Source: Jeongeupia wiesaeckerbachi (GTDB taxonomy: Bacteria > Pseudomonadota > Gammaproteobacteria > Burkholderiales > Chitinibacteraceae). From it: a stretch of 64,000 bases of DNA. This document shows, piece after piece, positions 7,420 through 17,775 of the stretch (its first letter is position 1; each line of letters starts with the position of its first letter). Position numbers and translations under genes: made by a program. The stretch spans positions 1,364,001 through 1,428,000 of the forward strand of contig NZ_CP136946.1 in the NCBI RefSeq assembly GCF_050916355.1, given 5' to 3'. The notes under the pieces are model-generated. The model was not told the DNA's origin. It saw only the letters and a list, made by a program, of their open reading frames with translations, and ran no database searches.

Positions 7420-8628
7420 ATGACCGCTCCGGTGATTGCCTCGCTGCTCGATACCGACCTGTACAAGTTCACGATGATGCAGGAGATCCTCCACCATCAG
7501 CCGGAGGCCCGCGCCGAGTACGGTTTCAAGTGCCGCAACGTGCCCGACGTGCCGCTGTCGCGCTTTGCCGCCGAGATCGATGCCCAGCTCGACCAGCTGT
7601 GCACGCTGCGCTTTACCGAGGACGAACTGGCTTTCCTCGGCGGGCTGCGCTTCATCCGGTCCGACTTCATCGACTTCCTGCGGCTGTTCCAGCTGCAGCG
7701 CAAGTTCGTGTCGGTCTCGGTACCCGACGATGAGCCGGACGGTCTGCGCATCCAGATCAAGGGGCCGATGCTCCAATGCATGCTGTTCGAGATCTACTGC
7801 CTGGCGATCGTCAACGAGGTGTACTTCCGTCACGTCGATCAGGCGGCGGCGCTGGCGACCGGTCGTGAACGGCTGGCCGCCAAGATCGCGCTGCTGCGCG
7901 ATTTCGTCGCCGAACCGGCGCGGCGCTTTGCCTTCATTTTTTATGATTTCGGCACCCGCCGGCGTTTCTCGCGCGCCTGGCACGAAGAGGTCGTCGCAAC
8001 GCTGGCGCGCGAGGCCCAACCGTATTTCCGCGGCACCAGCAATGTGCTGCTGGCGATGCGCCACGGTTTGGTGCCGATCGGCACGATGGCGCACGAGTAT
8101 CTGCAGGCCTTCCAGTCCTTCGGCTCGCGGCTGCGCGATTTCCAGCGCAATGCGCTCGAACACTGGGTGCGCGAATACCGCGGCGACCTCGGCATCGCGC
8201 TGACCGACGTCGTCGGCACCGATGCCTTCCTGCGCGATTTCGATCTGTATTTCTGCAAATTGTTCGACGGCCTGCGCCACGATTCGGGCGACCCGTACGC
8301 GTGGGGCGAGAAGGCGATCGCCCACTACCGGCAGATGAAGATCGACCCGTCGACCAAGCAGCTGGTGTTCAGCGACGGGCTCGATCTGCCGCGTGCCTTT
8401 GGCCTGTACCGGCACTTTGCCGACCGCGCGCCGACCAGCTTCGGCATCGGCACCAATCTCTCCAACGACACCGGCCACACGCCGCTGCAGATCGTCATCA
8501 AGCTTTTGTACTGCAACGGCCAGCCGGTGGCGAAAGTCAGCGACACGCCGGGCAAGGGCATGTGCGAGGACGTGAATTTCCTCAACTACCTCGGCGATGT
8601 ATTCAGCCTGCCCGGGGGCGATCAGTAG
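7420..8628 (+). CDS. pncB: Nicotinate phosphoribosyltransferase
   Basis: First step of the Preiss-Handler NAD salvage route: nicotinate plus PRPP gives nicotinate mononucleotide, with ATP hydrolysis. The 402 residues match the family's usual length of about 400. LLDTDLYKFTMMQ (residues 9-21) is the classic N-terminus. GTMAHEY carries His225, the position phosphorylated in characterised PncB enzymes, and LRHDSGDPYAWGEK and FGIGTNLSND complete the active site. The start is the ATG after GAAGGAC; an in-frame upstream ATG at 7393 lacks a ribosome site. Single gene, divergent from the chemoreceptor. Confidence 0.96.
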   Translation: MTAPVIASLLDTDLYKFTMMQEILHHQPEARAEYGFKCRNVPDVPLSRFAAEIDAQLDQLCTLRFTEDELAFLGGLRFIRSDFIDFLRLFQLQRKFVSVSVPDDEPDGLRIQIKGPMLQCMLFEIYCLAIVNEVYFRHVDQAAALATGRERLAAKIALLRDFVAEPARRFAFIFYDFGTRRRFSRAWHEEVVATLAREAQPYFRGTSNVLLAMRHGLVPIGTMAHEYLQAFQSFGSRLRDFQRNALEHWVREYRGDLGIALTDVVGTDAFLRDFDLYFCKLFDGLRHDSGDPYAWGEKAIAHYRQMKIDPSTKQLVFSDGLDLPRAFGLYRHFADRAPTSFGIGTNLSNDTGHTPLQIVIKLLYCNGQPVAKVSDTPGKGMCEDVNFLNYLGDVFSLPGGDQ

Positions 8629-8810
8629 GCGCGCCGGCCGTGTTGCCGCTGTGGTGCTGCCGCGCGTGAACGTGGCAGGCCCGGCAGGATGCGCCGTGCA
8701 TCTTGCCGGCATCGCCAAGCCGGGCTTTTCGGGCCGATCCGGCGTCGAGGTCGTGTTACTGTTTGCGCTTTCCTGCCTTGCCTGTACGCGCTGCGAGCGC
8801 GTTTTTCCCC

Positions 8811-9578
8811 ATGCCTGCCCCGATCAAACCCCGTTCCGTCTCCACGCCGACCTTCGGCCTCGCCCGCACGCTGTCCAAGCTCGGTTACTGCTCGCGCAGC
8901 CAGGCCGAGGCGCTGGTGCGCGAGGGCCGCGTGTCGGTGAACCGCAAGATCGTCACCGATCCGGAACGGCGCGTGCGCAGCGACGACGAACTGCGCGTCG
9001 ACGGCCAGAAGGTCGCGGCCAGGCAGCATGTCTACCTGATGCTGAACAAGCCGCGCGGCCTGGTCACCACCGCGGCGGACGAAGCCGGCCGCGAGACGGT
9101 CTACCAGTGCTTCGAAGGCGCGGCGCTGCCGTGGCTCGGCCCGGTGGGCCGGCTCGACAAGGCCAGCGAAGGCCTGCTGCTGTTCAGCAATGACACCGCG
9201 TGGGCCGCCGGGCTGACCGATCCGGCCTCGCACCTCGACAAGACCTACCACGTGCAGATCGACCGCTTGCCGGACGACGGCTTGCTGGACGCGATGCGCG
9301 CCGGCGTGATCGACCAGGGCGAGAAACTGACGGCCAAGCGCGTCAGCGTGCTGCGGCAGGGCGATCGGCATGCCTGGCTCGAAGTCGTGCTCGACGAAGG
9401 CCGCAACCGGCACATCCGCCGGCTGCTCGAAGCCCACGGCGTCGGCACCTTGCGGCTGGTCCGCGTCGCGATCGGGGCGCTGCGGCTCGGCGACACGGCC
9501 AAGGGCCAGTGGCGCATGCTGACCGCCGACGAAGTCGCCGCGCTGACGGTGTCAACCGTGGCTAGGCCGCCGCGTTAA
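8811..9578 (+). CDS. RsuA/RluB/E/F-family rRNA pseudouridine synthase
   Basis: Converts a specific rRNA uridine to pseudouridine in the cytoplasm. Of 255 residues, the first 60 or so after a short basic tail are an S4 RNA-binding domain (ARTLSKLGYCSRSQAEALVR). The catalytic domain follows, with GRLDKASEGLLLFSND carrying the catalytic Asp and RNRHIRRLLEAHG near the C-terminus. These motifs place it in COG1187; which rRNA site it modifies cannot be told from sequence alone. It stands alone, 182 bp after pncB, with its own terminator at 9621. Confidence 0.9.
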   Translation: MPAPIKPRSVSTPTFGLARTLSKLGYCSRSQAEALVREGRVSVNRKIVTDPERRVRSDDELRVDGQKVAARQHVYLMLNKPRGLVTTAADEAGRETVYQCFEGAALPWLGPVGRLDKASEGLLLFSNDTAWAAGLTDPASHLDKTYHVQIDRLPDDGLLDAMRAGVIDQGEKLTAKRVSVLRQGDRHAWLEVVLDEGRNRHIRRLLEAHGVGTLRLVRVAIGALRLGDTAKGQWRMLTADEVAALTVSTVARPPR

Positions 9579-9620
9579 GCGCGGACGAACACAGCGGGAC
9601 GTTGTGTTGAGCAGCATTGC

Positions 9621-9649
9621 GGGCGACCCACCGGGTCGCCCTTTTTTTT
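9621..9649 (+). terminator. Rho-independent terminator after the pseudouridine synthase
   Basis: A 9-bp perfect stem GGGCGACCC/GGGTCGCCC with a 3-nt loop, followed by eight T residues. It separates this gene from the convergent maf gene. Confidence 0.9.
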
Positions 9650-9696
9650 CGTCGCGGAGGCGCGAGGACCGGTGTGGAGCCCAGCCCGGCAGGTGC

Positions 9697-10287
9697 TTAT
9701 CCGGCCAGATGGCCCAGGCCGTGACGACCGAGCAGCAGCGCGGTCTCGTGCAAGGGCAGGCCGACGACACCGGTAAAGCTGCCGGACAGCTCGGCGACGA
9801 ACAGGCCGCCCAGCCCCTGGATCCCGTACGCACCGGCCTTGTCCATCGGCTCGCCGCTGGCCACATAGGCGGCGATCTGCGCGTCGTTCAGCATCATGAA
9901 GGTCACCCGGCTGCTGGACAGCACGACGTCGACGCCGGCGCTGGTGCGCAGGCCGACGCCGGTCAGCACGTCGTGCGTGGTTCCGGACAGCAGCTTGAGC
10001 ATCCGCGCCGCATCGGGCGCATCCGCCGGCTTGCCGAGGATGACGTCGCCGAGCGCGACGGTGGTGTCGGCGGCCAGCACCGGACGCGGCGCCAGGCCTT
10101 GCGCCAGCATCGCCGCCCAGCCGGCCTCGGCCTTGGCGGCCGCCAGTCGCAATACGTAATCGCGCGGGTTTTCGCTGGCGAGCGGGGTTTCGTCGATCTC
10201 GGCGCTGATGCGCTCGAAGGTGACGCCGGTGTGGCCAAGGAGTTCACGGCGGCGCGGGCTGCCGGAGGCAAGGTAGAGGTCGGTCAT
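9697..10287 (-). CDS. maf: Maf-family nucleotide pyrophosphatase (probable dTTP/UTPase)
   Basis: House-cleaning enzyme of 196 residues that hydrolyses non-canonical or excess nucleoside triphosphates to monophosphates. The N-terminal LASGSPRRRELL motif, the AADTTVALGD segment with the catalytic Asp, and GKPADAPDAARMLKLLSG are all present. DKAGAYGIQGLGG fits the YhdE (dTTP/UTP) subgroup rather than YceF. I chose the ATG at 10287 because MTDLYLASGSPRR is the family start. In many betaproteobacteria maf directly follows rlmH; here rlmH is 1.5 kb upstream, with a low-GC insert between them. Confidence 0.93.
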   Translation of the reverse strand: MTDLYLASGSPRRRELLGHTGVTFERISAEIDETPLASENPRDYVLRLAAAKAEAGWAAMLAQGLAPRPVLAADTTVALGDVILGKPADAPDAARMLKLLSGTTHDVLTGVGLRTSAGVDVVLSSSRVTFMMLNDAQIAAYVASGEPMDKAGAYGIQGLGGLFVAELSGSFTGVVGLPLHETALLLGRHGLGHLAG

Positions 10288-10574
10288 GGTGGTCCTGGTG
10301 AATGCACGCTGCTGACGGTCGCGGATCGTGGCTGACGGAAACTGATTTCCAGGCAATTATATCAATTTCAACTTTAAAAAAACATTGAAAGAATTTATTG
10401 CGAAAATCAGCGTGATTCTGTTTCAGTTTTGAAGTTGACGTAAGAATTTTCCGGTTTGATCCGAATAGAATTTCTTCATCCGTGTACTAGAGTGGTTTTG
10501 CTGGGATTCGATGCCGAATTGCTCAGCGGTCAACTTGTTCAATCAATTGTCAATTGAATCAGCAGGAGATTGTC
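10288..10574. other. AT-rich intergenic region upstream of the crystallin-like gene
   Basis: Markedly richer in A/T than the rest of the window, with T and A runs around 10358-10400 and 10420-10480. A promoter for the downstream gene must lie here, but I could not align a convincing -35/-10 pair. The composition suggests recent acquisition together with the gene. Confidence 0.5.
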
Positions 10575-10949
10575 ATGGCTGGAAAGATCACGTTTTGGGA
10601 AGGTAATGGCGCGACCCAGAATCAGGTGGGTAATACCTTGAATGGTGGGCAGAACTACAATATCGACTGCAAAAATGGCGATCATGGCTTCAGAAATGAT
10701 GAAGCGCGCTCGCTCAAGTTGGAGGGAATCCCTGGCATGACCTTGATCAAGGTCTACGACAGCCCCTCCGCGAGTGAAAATGACGATTGGGCCAAAATTC
10801 TGATTCGGGGGCCTATTTCCGGGGCTGTTGTTGTGGGCAGCTTTAATAGCAGCGCCGATCTGGATGGCGGCAATGTGAAGGTGACAACTGTCTATAACAA
10901 TGGCCTGGATGGCAAGATTTCGAAGATCCTGATTGATTATCTGGAATAA
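10575..10949 (+). CDS. Small beta/gamma-crystallin-like protein (tentative)
   Basis: Unassigned protein of 124 residues from the ATG at 10575, which has an AGGAG ribosome site 6 bp upstream; an earlier in-frame ATG at 10554 has none. There is no signal peptide or membrane helix. KITFWEGNGATQNQVG, then FRNDEARSLKLEGIPGMTLIKVYD, resembles the beta/gamma-crystallin Greek-key pattern in which an N/D-N/D-x-x-S/T-S calcium clamp precedes a strand and PG-x-x-V-x-LY. The fifth clamp residue here is Arg, not Ser/Thr. Codons are much more A/T-rich than its neighbours, which suggests horizontal transfer. Function unknown. Confidence 0.75.
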   Translation: MAGKITFWEGNGATQNQVGNTLNGGQNYNIDCKNGDHGFRNDEARSLKLEGIPGMTLIKVYDSPSASENDDWAKILIRGPISGAVVVGSFNSSADLDGGNVKVTTVYNNGLDGKISKILIDYLE

Positions 10950-11212
10950 TCATCAGCCGGCGGAATGCATCCGTGATTGCGGCGGCTTCAATATTGTTGG
11001 AGCCGCCGTATCGGTGTTTGGTGAATGCGTGTTGTTATTGAAATAAAGTGGAATTTCATTGGTGCTGGCGTTGCCTTGGGCCAAGGCCAGACCGGTGTCG
11101 CTCAGCCCTGCGATCGCGGATTTGCGTTGCGGTCGGAATCATGGACGATGAAATTCAAATGGCTAATGCCTTGGATGCCCATGGTCAATTCGGTTCTCGA
11201 ACGAATGCGGAA

Positions 11213-11584
11213 TCAGCGATTGATGACCGCTTCGATACGGTAACCATCGGGATCAATCACAAAAGCGGCGTAGTAGTCATTGCCGTAGTGCGGACGCAGA
11301 CCGGCGGCGCCGTTGTCCTCGCCGCCATGTAGTAGCGCGGCTGCATGGAAACGGGCGACCGACTCCCGATCCGGCGCCGCAAAGGCAAGGTGAAATCCCG
11401 CTGCCGGAGGGCTGACCACGGTGCGGAGCTTGATGGCAAATTTGTCGCCGCTGCCCGGCGTGCCGTAACCGACGCAAGTGTCGTCGGCAAAAACGCGGAC
11501 ATAGCCCAACGGCGCAAGGACTGCATCGTAAAAAGCGGCGGAACGTGCCAGGTCTGTGACGGCAAAGGACAGGTGATGCAGCAT
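11213..11584 (-). CDS. VOC-superfamily (glyoxalase/bleomycin-resistance-like) protein
   Basis: A 123-residue single vicinal-oxygen-chelate domain: MLHHLSFAVTDLARSAAFYD at the start and YAAFVIDPDGYRIEAVINR at the end form the two beta-alpha-beta-beta-beta halves. His4 and the Glu in RIEAV are likely metal ligands. Family members include glyoxalases, dioxygenases and resistance proteins, so the substrate cannot be assigned. It stands alone between the crystallin-like gene and rlmH. Confidence 0.85.
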   Translation of the reverse strand: MLHHLSFAVTDLARSAAFYDAVLAPLGYVRVFADDTCVGYGTPGSGDKFAIKLRTVVSPPAAGFHLAFAAPDRESVARFHAAALLHGGEDNGAAGLRPHYGNDYYAAFVIDPDGYRIEAVINR

Positions 11585-11644
11585 CGTGAGCTATCCCGAT
11601 AGCGGTTGTGTGAGCGCCGATCCCGCCCGGCGGTGGGGCCGCTG

Positions 11645-11810
11645 GTCGTGCGTTGACGTTATCAACTTTGGTTCTTCGTAGCGAGGTAACCGTGAGCGAG
11701 CCGGTGCAGGACAAGGCGCCCGGCGCACAGCCACCGGAATGGGCAGATTGCCCATGAGGACGCCCCGAAGGAAGTGCCCTCGGGGCATGGCGAGCACCGC
11801 GCAACGGGGT
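11645..11810 (-). repeat. R2 intergenic repeat (divergent copy, reverse)
   Basis: Read on the minus strand this gives a short inverted GCCCCGAGGGC...CCTTCGGGGC segment, GTCCTCATGGGC, TGCCCATTCCGGT and CGGCTCGCT in the same order and spacing as in the copies at 15.4, 36.6 and 41.9 kb. It fills the gap between the VOC gene and rlmH. Confidence 0.6.
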
Positions 11811-11831
11811 CAGGTGCCGGCGCAGCCGAGG

Positions 11832-12302
11832 CTACTCCCGATGATACGGATGGTTGTGCAGGATCGAATACGCCCGGTACAGCTGCTCGGCCAGCAGCAC
11901 CCGTACCATGCCATGCGGCAAGGTCATCGCCGACAACTGCAGGAGTTGGTCGGCGCGTTGCTTCACGCTCGGGTCGAGGCCGTCGGTGCCGCCGATGATG
12001 AACACGGTGTCGCGGCCGTCGACGTGCCAGGCCTTCATCTTTTCGGCCAGCGCCATTGTCGTCCAGTTGGCGCCGCGCTCGTCCATCGCCAGCACGCGCG
12101 CGCCTTGCGGAATCGCAGCAAGAATGCGTTCGGCCTCCTCGGCCATCACCTGCTGCGGCGTCTTGCTGCCGGCACGCTTGTCGGGCTTGAGTTCGATCAG
12201 CGTCAGCGCGAATTCGCGCGGCAGCCGTTTCTGGTATTCGCCGAATCCGTCTTCGATCCAGCCGGGCATCTTGTGGCCGACGGCGATGATGATGAGCTTC
12301 AT
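11832..12302 (-). CDS. rlmH: 23S rRNA pseudouridine-1915 N3-methyltransferase
   Basis: SPOUT methyltransferase that methylates pseudouridine 1915 in helix 69 of 23S rRNA, using SAM. The 156 residues match the universal RlmH length. MKLIIIAVGHKMPGWI opens the protein. VFIIGGTDGLDPSVKQRAD is the knotted SAM-binding loop, and RVLLAEQLYRAYSILHNHPYHRE is the invariant C-terminus. In related bacteria it follows rsfS and precedes maf; here rsfS is not adjacent and maf has been displaced. Confidence 0.97.
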   Translation of the reverse strand: MKLIIIAVGHKMPGWIEDGFGEYQKRLPREFALTLIELKPDKRAGSKTPQQVMAEEAERILAAIPQGARVLAMDERGANWTTMALAEKMKAWHVDGRDTVFIIGGTDGLDPSVKQRADQLLQLSAMTLPHGMVRVLLAEQLYRAYSILHNHPYHRE

Positions 12303-12355
12303 GGCTGTGTTCCGCCGGTAAAATAGGCCGATTTTACGCGCTACGAGCCGCTACC

Positions 12356-13084
12356 GTGACCGATCCGTTTCTTGATTCCGCCGCCGGGCTGCCCGCTCTG
12401 CTGCCGTCCGATCCGTGGCAGCCGGCCATCTTGCAGGTGGCGGCGGATTTCATCGTTGCCTACAAGCCGCCGGGATTGCACTTTCACCGCGATGGCGACA
12501 TCCCGGGGCTGGTCGAGCGCGTTCGCGATCTCTACGGCGCGGCGCTGTGGCCGGTGCACCGGCTCGATGCGATCACCTCCGGGCTGATCGTGCTGGCGAC
12601 GTCCGGCGAGGCGGCGAGCGCGTTCGGCGAGCGTTTTGCCGCGCGCGAGATGGACAAGGTGTATCTGGCGCTGTCCGACCGCAAGCCGGCCAAGAAGCAG
12701 GGCGAGATCAAGGGCGGCATGGCCGCCGGGCGCGGTGGCAACTGGCGGCTGACGCGCGAGGATGCGCTGTTCGCCAGAACGCGTTTCGTCAGTGCCAGCG
12801 TCACGCCGGGGCTGCGGCTGTTCGCGCTCAAGCCGCATACCGGCCGTACCCACCAGTTGCGCGTGGCGATGAAAAGCATCTCGGCGCCGATTCTCGGCGA
12901 TGCCCGCTACGGCGGCTCTGAGTCCGACCGCGGTTATTTGCACGCAACGCGGCTGGCTTTCGACTGGGACGACGGTGCGCATGCCTACCTGTGCCCGCCG
13001 TGCGCCGGCAGCCTGTTCGTCAGCGACGCATGCCGCAGTGCACAAGCGGCGCTGGGTAACTTACAGACGATGTGGGTCGGCTAG
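12356..13084 (+). CDS. RluA-family pseudouridine synthase
   Basis: RNA-modifying enzyme of 242 residues without an S4 domain. VAYKPPGLHFHRDG is the N-terminal strand motif, WPVHRLDAITSGLIVLA carries the catalytic Asp of the HRLD motif, and LKPHTGRTHQLRVAM and ILGDARYGG are the other family blocks. Short S4-less RluA relatives include RluC-, TruC- and RluA-like enzymes, so the target RNA is not assigned. The GTG start at 12356 begins 54 bp after the divergent rlmH start. No partner genes. Confidence 0.88.
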   Translation: MTDPFLDSAAGLPALLPSDPWQPAILQVAADFIVAYKPPGLHFHRDGDIPGLVERVRDLYGAALWPVHRLDAITSGLIVLATSGEAASAFGERFAAREMDKVYLALSDRKPAKKQGEIKGGMAAGRGGNWRLTREDALFARTRFVSASVTPGLRLFALKPHTGRTHQLRVAMKSISAPILGDARYGGSESDRGYLHATRLAFDWDDGAHAYLCPPCAGSLFVSDACRSAQAALGNLQTMWVG

Positions 13085-13164
13085 GCCGGTTGTCAGCGAC
13101 GAGCGTCCCGCCGCAATCTCCGTCATATCCTCGCGAGCATGCCGCCGTTCGAGCGGCTTCAACA

Positions 13165-13280
13165 CCTGCACCAGTCGACGAGCGAGCCGAAGCAGTCTGT
13201 TTCCGCCCGAAGCGCGGGAACCGGAGTGGACACTAGGTCCATAAGGGTTCCGGGCATCGGGCGATGGCGACATGCACCGG
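13165..13280 (-). repeat. R2 intergenic repeat (reverse)
   Basis: Contains, read on the minus strand, ATGCCCGGAACCC, TATGGACC, GTGTCCACTCCGGTTCCCGC, TTCGGGCGGAAACAGACTGC and TTCGGCTCGCTCG. All occur in the same order in the copy at 15.4 kb. It lies between the RluA-like gene and the chitinase. Confidence 0.7.
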
Positions 13281-13322
13281 CGCAGCTCGCCGAACGGGGC
13301 AGGTTCAAAGAGGATGGAGACG

Positions 13323-15371
<2,049 letters not shown>

Positions 15372-15381
15372 TCTGCTGCGC

Positions 15382-15545
15382 CATTCGGCGGCTGCGCCTG
15401 CGCATTTTGCCGCCGTCCGATGCTCGGAACCCCGCAAAGGGGCTACCTTCGGGCCGTCCTTATGGACCTCGTGTCCATTCCGGTTCCTGCGCTTCGGGCG
15501 GCGACAAACTGCTTTGGCTCGCCCGCCGACTGGCACAGATTTGGG
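15382..15545 (+). repeat. R2 intergenic repeat (full copy)
   Basis: Begins 10 bp after the chitinase stop. Key blocks are CATTCGGCGGCTGCGCCTGC, GTCCGATGCTCGGAACCCCG, GGGGCTACCTTCGGGCCGTC, GTGTCCATTCCGGTTCCTGC and ACAAACTGCTTTGGCTCGC. The same blocks recur in order at 36.6 and 41.9 kb. It contains no supported gene. Confidence 0.8.
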
Positions 15546-15563
15546 CTGAATGAACTTCAAATG

Positions 15564-15595
15564 AAAAACGGCGACCTTCGGGTCGCCGTTTTTTA
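15564..15595. terminator. Bidirectional rho-independent terminator
   Basis: Stem AACGGCGACC/GGGTCGCCGTT with a short TTC loop, flanked by an A run on the left and a T run on the right. It can therefore end both the chitinase transcript and the convergent MFS transcript. Confidence 0.88.
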
Positions 15596-15614
15596 TGTGC
15601 CAAGCGTAGCCGTA

Positions 15615-16793
15615 TCAGGCCGCGACCAGCGTGCGCCTTGCCGCCAGCAACCACACGCCCAGCGCACTGGCGCTCAGCGCGGTGCCCAGAATCACCACGC
15701 CGGTCCAGCCGCTATGACTGTACGCCCACGCCGACAGCAGCGAACCCAGTGCGCCGCCGATGAAATAGCAGGTCATGTACGCCGACGTCATCCGGCTGCG
15801 GGCTTCGGGGCGCAGCGCGTAGATTGCGCTCTGGTTGCTGACGTGCACCGCCTGCACCGCCAGATCGAGCACGAGGATGCCGACGACAAAGGCGGTGATC
15901 GACGATTCGGCAAAGGCGATCGGCAGCCACGAGCCGAGCAGCAGCACGAGGCCGTACAGCGTCGCGTGGTCGCCGCGACCGCGGTCGGCCAGCCGGCCGA
16001 CGTGGCTGGCGCCCAGCGCGCCGGCGGCACCGACCAGGCCGAACAGGCCGATCTGTACGTCCGAAAAATGGTAGGGCGCGCTCGACAGCAGGAAGGCCAT
16101 CGGCGTCCACAGCACGCTGAAGATCGTGAACGACAGCGCACCGAGCAGCGCGCGCAGGCGCAGCACCGGCTCGTCGGCGAACAGCCGGAACACCGATGCC
16201 AGCAACTGCGGATAGCGCAATGTGCTGACTTCCTTGTGCGCCGGCAGCGCGCGCCACAACGCCAGCGCCGTCAGCACCAGGAGCGGCGCGGCCACCCAGT
16301 ACACGGTGCGCCAGCTGCCGATGCCGGCGAGTACGCCGGACGCGGTGCGCGCCAGCAGGATGCCGAGCAGCAGCCCGCTCATGATCGTGCCGACGACGCG
16401 GCCGCGCTGCTCGGGCGCCGCCAGCGTCGCCGCGAACGGCAACAGCACCTGGGCGACGACCGAGAACAGCGCCGTCAGCGCCGTGCCGAACAACACCATG
16501 CCGATATGCTCGGCGCTGGCGGTGATCATCAGCCCGACTGCGCCGAGCAGGGTCATGCCGACGATCAGGCCGCGGCGCTCGAGCAGGTCGCCCAGCGGCA
16601 CCAGCAGCACCAGGCCGAGCGCGTAGCCGAGCTGCGCGGCGGTGACGATCAGCCCGACCGTGCCGGTCGAAACGCCGAAGGTTTCCGACAGCGTGTGCAA
16701 GAGCGGCTGCGCGTAATAGTTGCTGGCCACGGCGAGGCCGGTGGCGAAGGCCATCAGCGCGACCAGCGGCGGGGTCAGTTTGCTGGTGGTCAT
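15615..16793 (-). CDS. MFS transporter (drug/arabinose-efflux type)
   Basis: Inner-membrane proton-driven exporter of 392 residues with 12 predicted helices. The loop between helices 2 and 3 reads GYALGLVLLVPLGDLLERRG, the MFS motif A. SNYYAQPLLHTLSETFGVS near the N-terminus is typical of a subgroup of predicted efflux permeases (YgaY/AraJ-like). The ATG at 16793 has AGGAT upstream; an upstream in-frame start at 16811 is less likely. It is divergent from a LysR regulator, the usual layout for a regulated exporter. Substrate unknown. Confidence 0.88.
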   Translation of the reverse strand: MTTSKLTPPLVALMAFATGLAVASNYYAQPLLHTLSETFGVSTGTVGLIVTAAQLGYALGLVLLVPLGDLLERRGLIVGMTLLGAVGLMITASAEHIGMVLFGTALTALFSVVAQVLLPFAATLAAPEQRGRVVGTIMSGLLLGILLARTASGVLAGIGSWRTVYWVAAPLLVLTALALWRALPAHKEVSTLRYPQLLASVFRLFADEPVLRLRALLGALSFTIFSVLWTPMAFLLSSAPYHFSDVQIGLFGLVGAAGALGASHVGRLADRGRGDHATLYGLVLLLGSWLPIAFAESSITAFVVGILVLDLAVQAVHVSNQSAIYALRPEARSRMTSAYMTCYFIGGALGSLLSAWAYSHSGWTGVVILGTALSASALGVWLLAARRTLVAA

Positions 16794-16893
16794 GGTTGCA
16801 TCCTGAATCATTCCATTGGTAATCAGTATCCTATGGCCGATTCAATCTATCCAATGTATTGTTTTGATCAAATCAATCGTGTTTCACGATGCA
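16794..16893. promoter_or_regulatory. Divergent promoter region with candidate LysR-type site
   Basis: A short A/T-rich region between the MFS and LysR genes. It contains an inverted pair ATTGG ... CCAAT (16812-16856) and a TTTGATCAAAT palindrome at 16862-16872. LysR proteins usually bind interrupted inverted repeats in such regions. The exact operator is not resolved. Confidence 0.4.
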
Positions 16894-17775
16894 ATGAACC
16901 TCAGACAAATCGAATACGCCGTCGCAGTCGCCGACGCCGAGCACTTCACCCGCGCGGCCGAAGCCTGCCATACGGTGCAGTCGGCGCTCAGCCACCAGAT
17001 CGCCCGGCTCGAGGACGAACTCGGCGCGCCCTTGTTCGAGCGCACCTCGCGCCGCGTGCGGCTGACGCCGGCCGGCCGCGCCTTTCTGCCCGCCGCCCGG
17101 CAACTGCTGCACGACGCCCAGCGCGTCCGCGACGAGGTTGCCGCCGCCACCGGGCAGATCCGCGGCAGCCTGTCGGTGTCGGTGATCTCGGCGCTGAATT
17201 CACCCGATACCGTCGCGCTGCTGGCCGATTTTCACCGCCGCCATCCGCGGGTCGACATCCGGCTCAATTCGGGCATGAGCGAGGTGATGCTGGTCGACGT
17301 GCGCGAACATCGCGTCGACGTCGCCTTTGTCGGCCTGTGGTCTGGCGAGGAAATCACCGGCCTCAACACGCGCTTGCTGTGCGACGAAGCGCTGGTCGCG
17401 CTGCTGCCGCCGTCGCACCCGCTGGCGATGCGGCCGCAGCTTGATTTGCAGATGCTCGCTGCCGAGCGCTGGGTCGACTACCGCAGCGGCAGCGCCGCGC
17501 GCCGGCAGACCGACGAAGCCTTTGCCCGCGCCGGCATCGAGCGCCGCGTCAGCTTTGAAATCGACCATACCGCCCTGCTTGAACGCATCGTCCGTCAGGG
17601 GCTTGCCGTCGGCATGATGCCGGCCGGATCGGCCACCGAGCTGAACGGCCTCGTCGCCGTGCCGGTGCGCGACGCGCCGACGCGGCGGGTTTACTGCGTC
17701 TGGGCGCGCCAGCCGACGCCGGCAGCGCAGGCGTTTGTCGAGCTGGTCATTGCCGCGACGGAGAAGACGGCGTGA
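16894..17775 (+). CDS. LysR-family transcriptional regulator
   Basis: A 293-residue regulator. The N-terminal winged HTH (residues 1-60) reads MNLRQIEYAVAVADAEHFTRAAEACHTVQSALSHQIARLE in outline, and the C-terminal effector domain (about 90-290) starts GSLSVSVISALNSPD. The likely start is the ATG at 16894, which lacks a clear ribosome site. It is divergent from the MFS exporter and probably controls it and itself. Its stop overlaps the start of the 2H phosphoesterase gene by 4 bp (17772-17775), so the two are co-translated. Confidence 0.9.
   Translation: MNLRQIEYAVAVADAEHFTRAAEACHTVQSALSHQIARLEDELGAPLFERTSRRVRLTPAGRAFLPAARQLLHDAQRVRDEVAAATGQIRGSLSVSVISALNSPDTVALLADFHRRHPRVDIRLNSGMSEVMLVDVREHRVDVAFVGLWSGEEITGLNTRLLCDEALVALLPPSHPLAMRPQLDLQMLAAERWVDYRSGSAARRQTDEAFARAGIERRVSFEIDHTALLERIVRQGLAVGMMPAGSATELNGLVAVPVRDAPTRRVYCVWARQPTPAAQAFVELVIAATEKTA

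Noticed and set aside
10979..11012. Hairpin CGGCGGCT...AGCCGCCG after the crystallin-like gene as a terminator
   Set aside because: The stem is fair but no T tract follows; too weak to list as a feature.
11025..11332. Small plus-strand frames in the region after the crystallin-like gene
   Set aside because: No ribosome site or recognisable domain, and they run into the VOC gene on the other strand.
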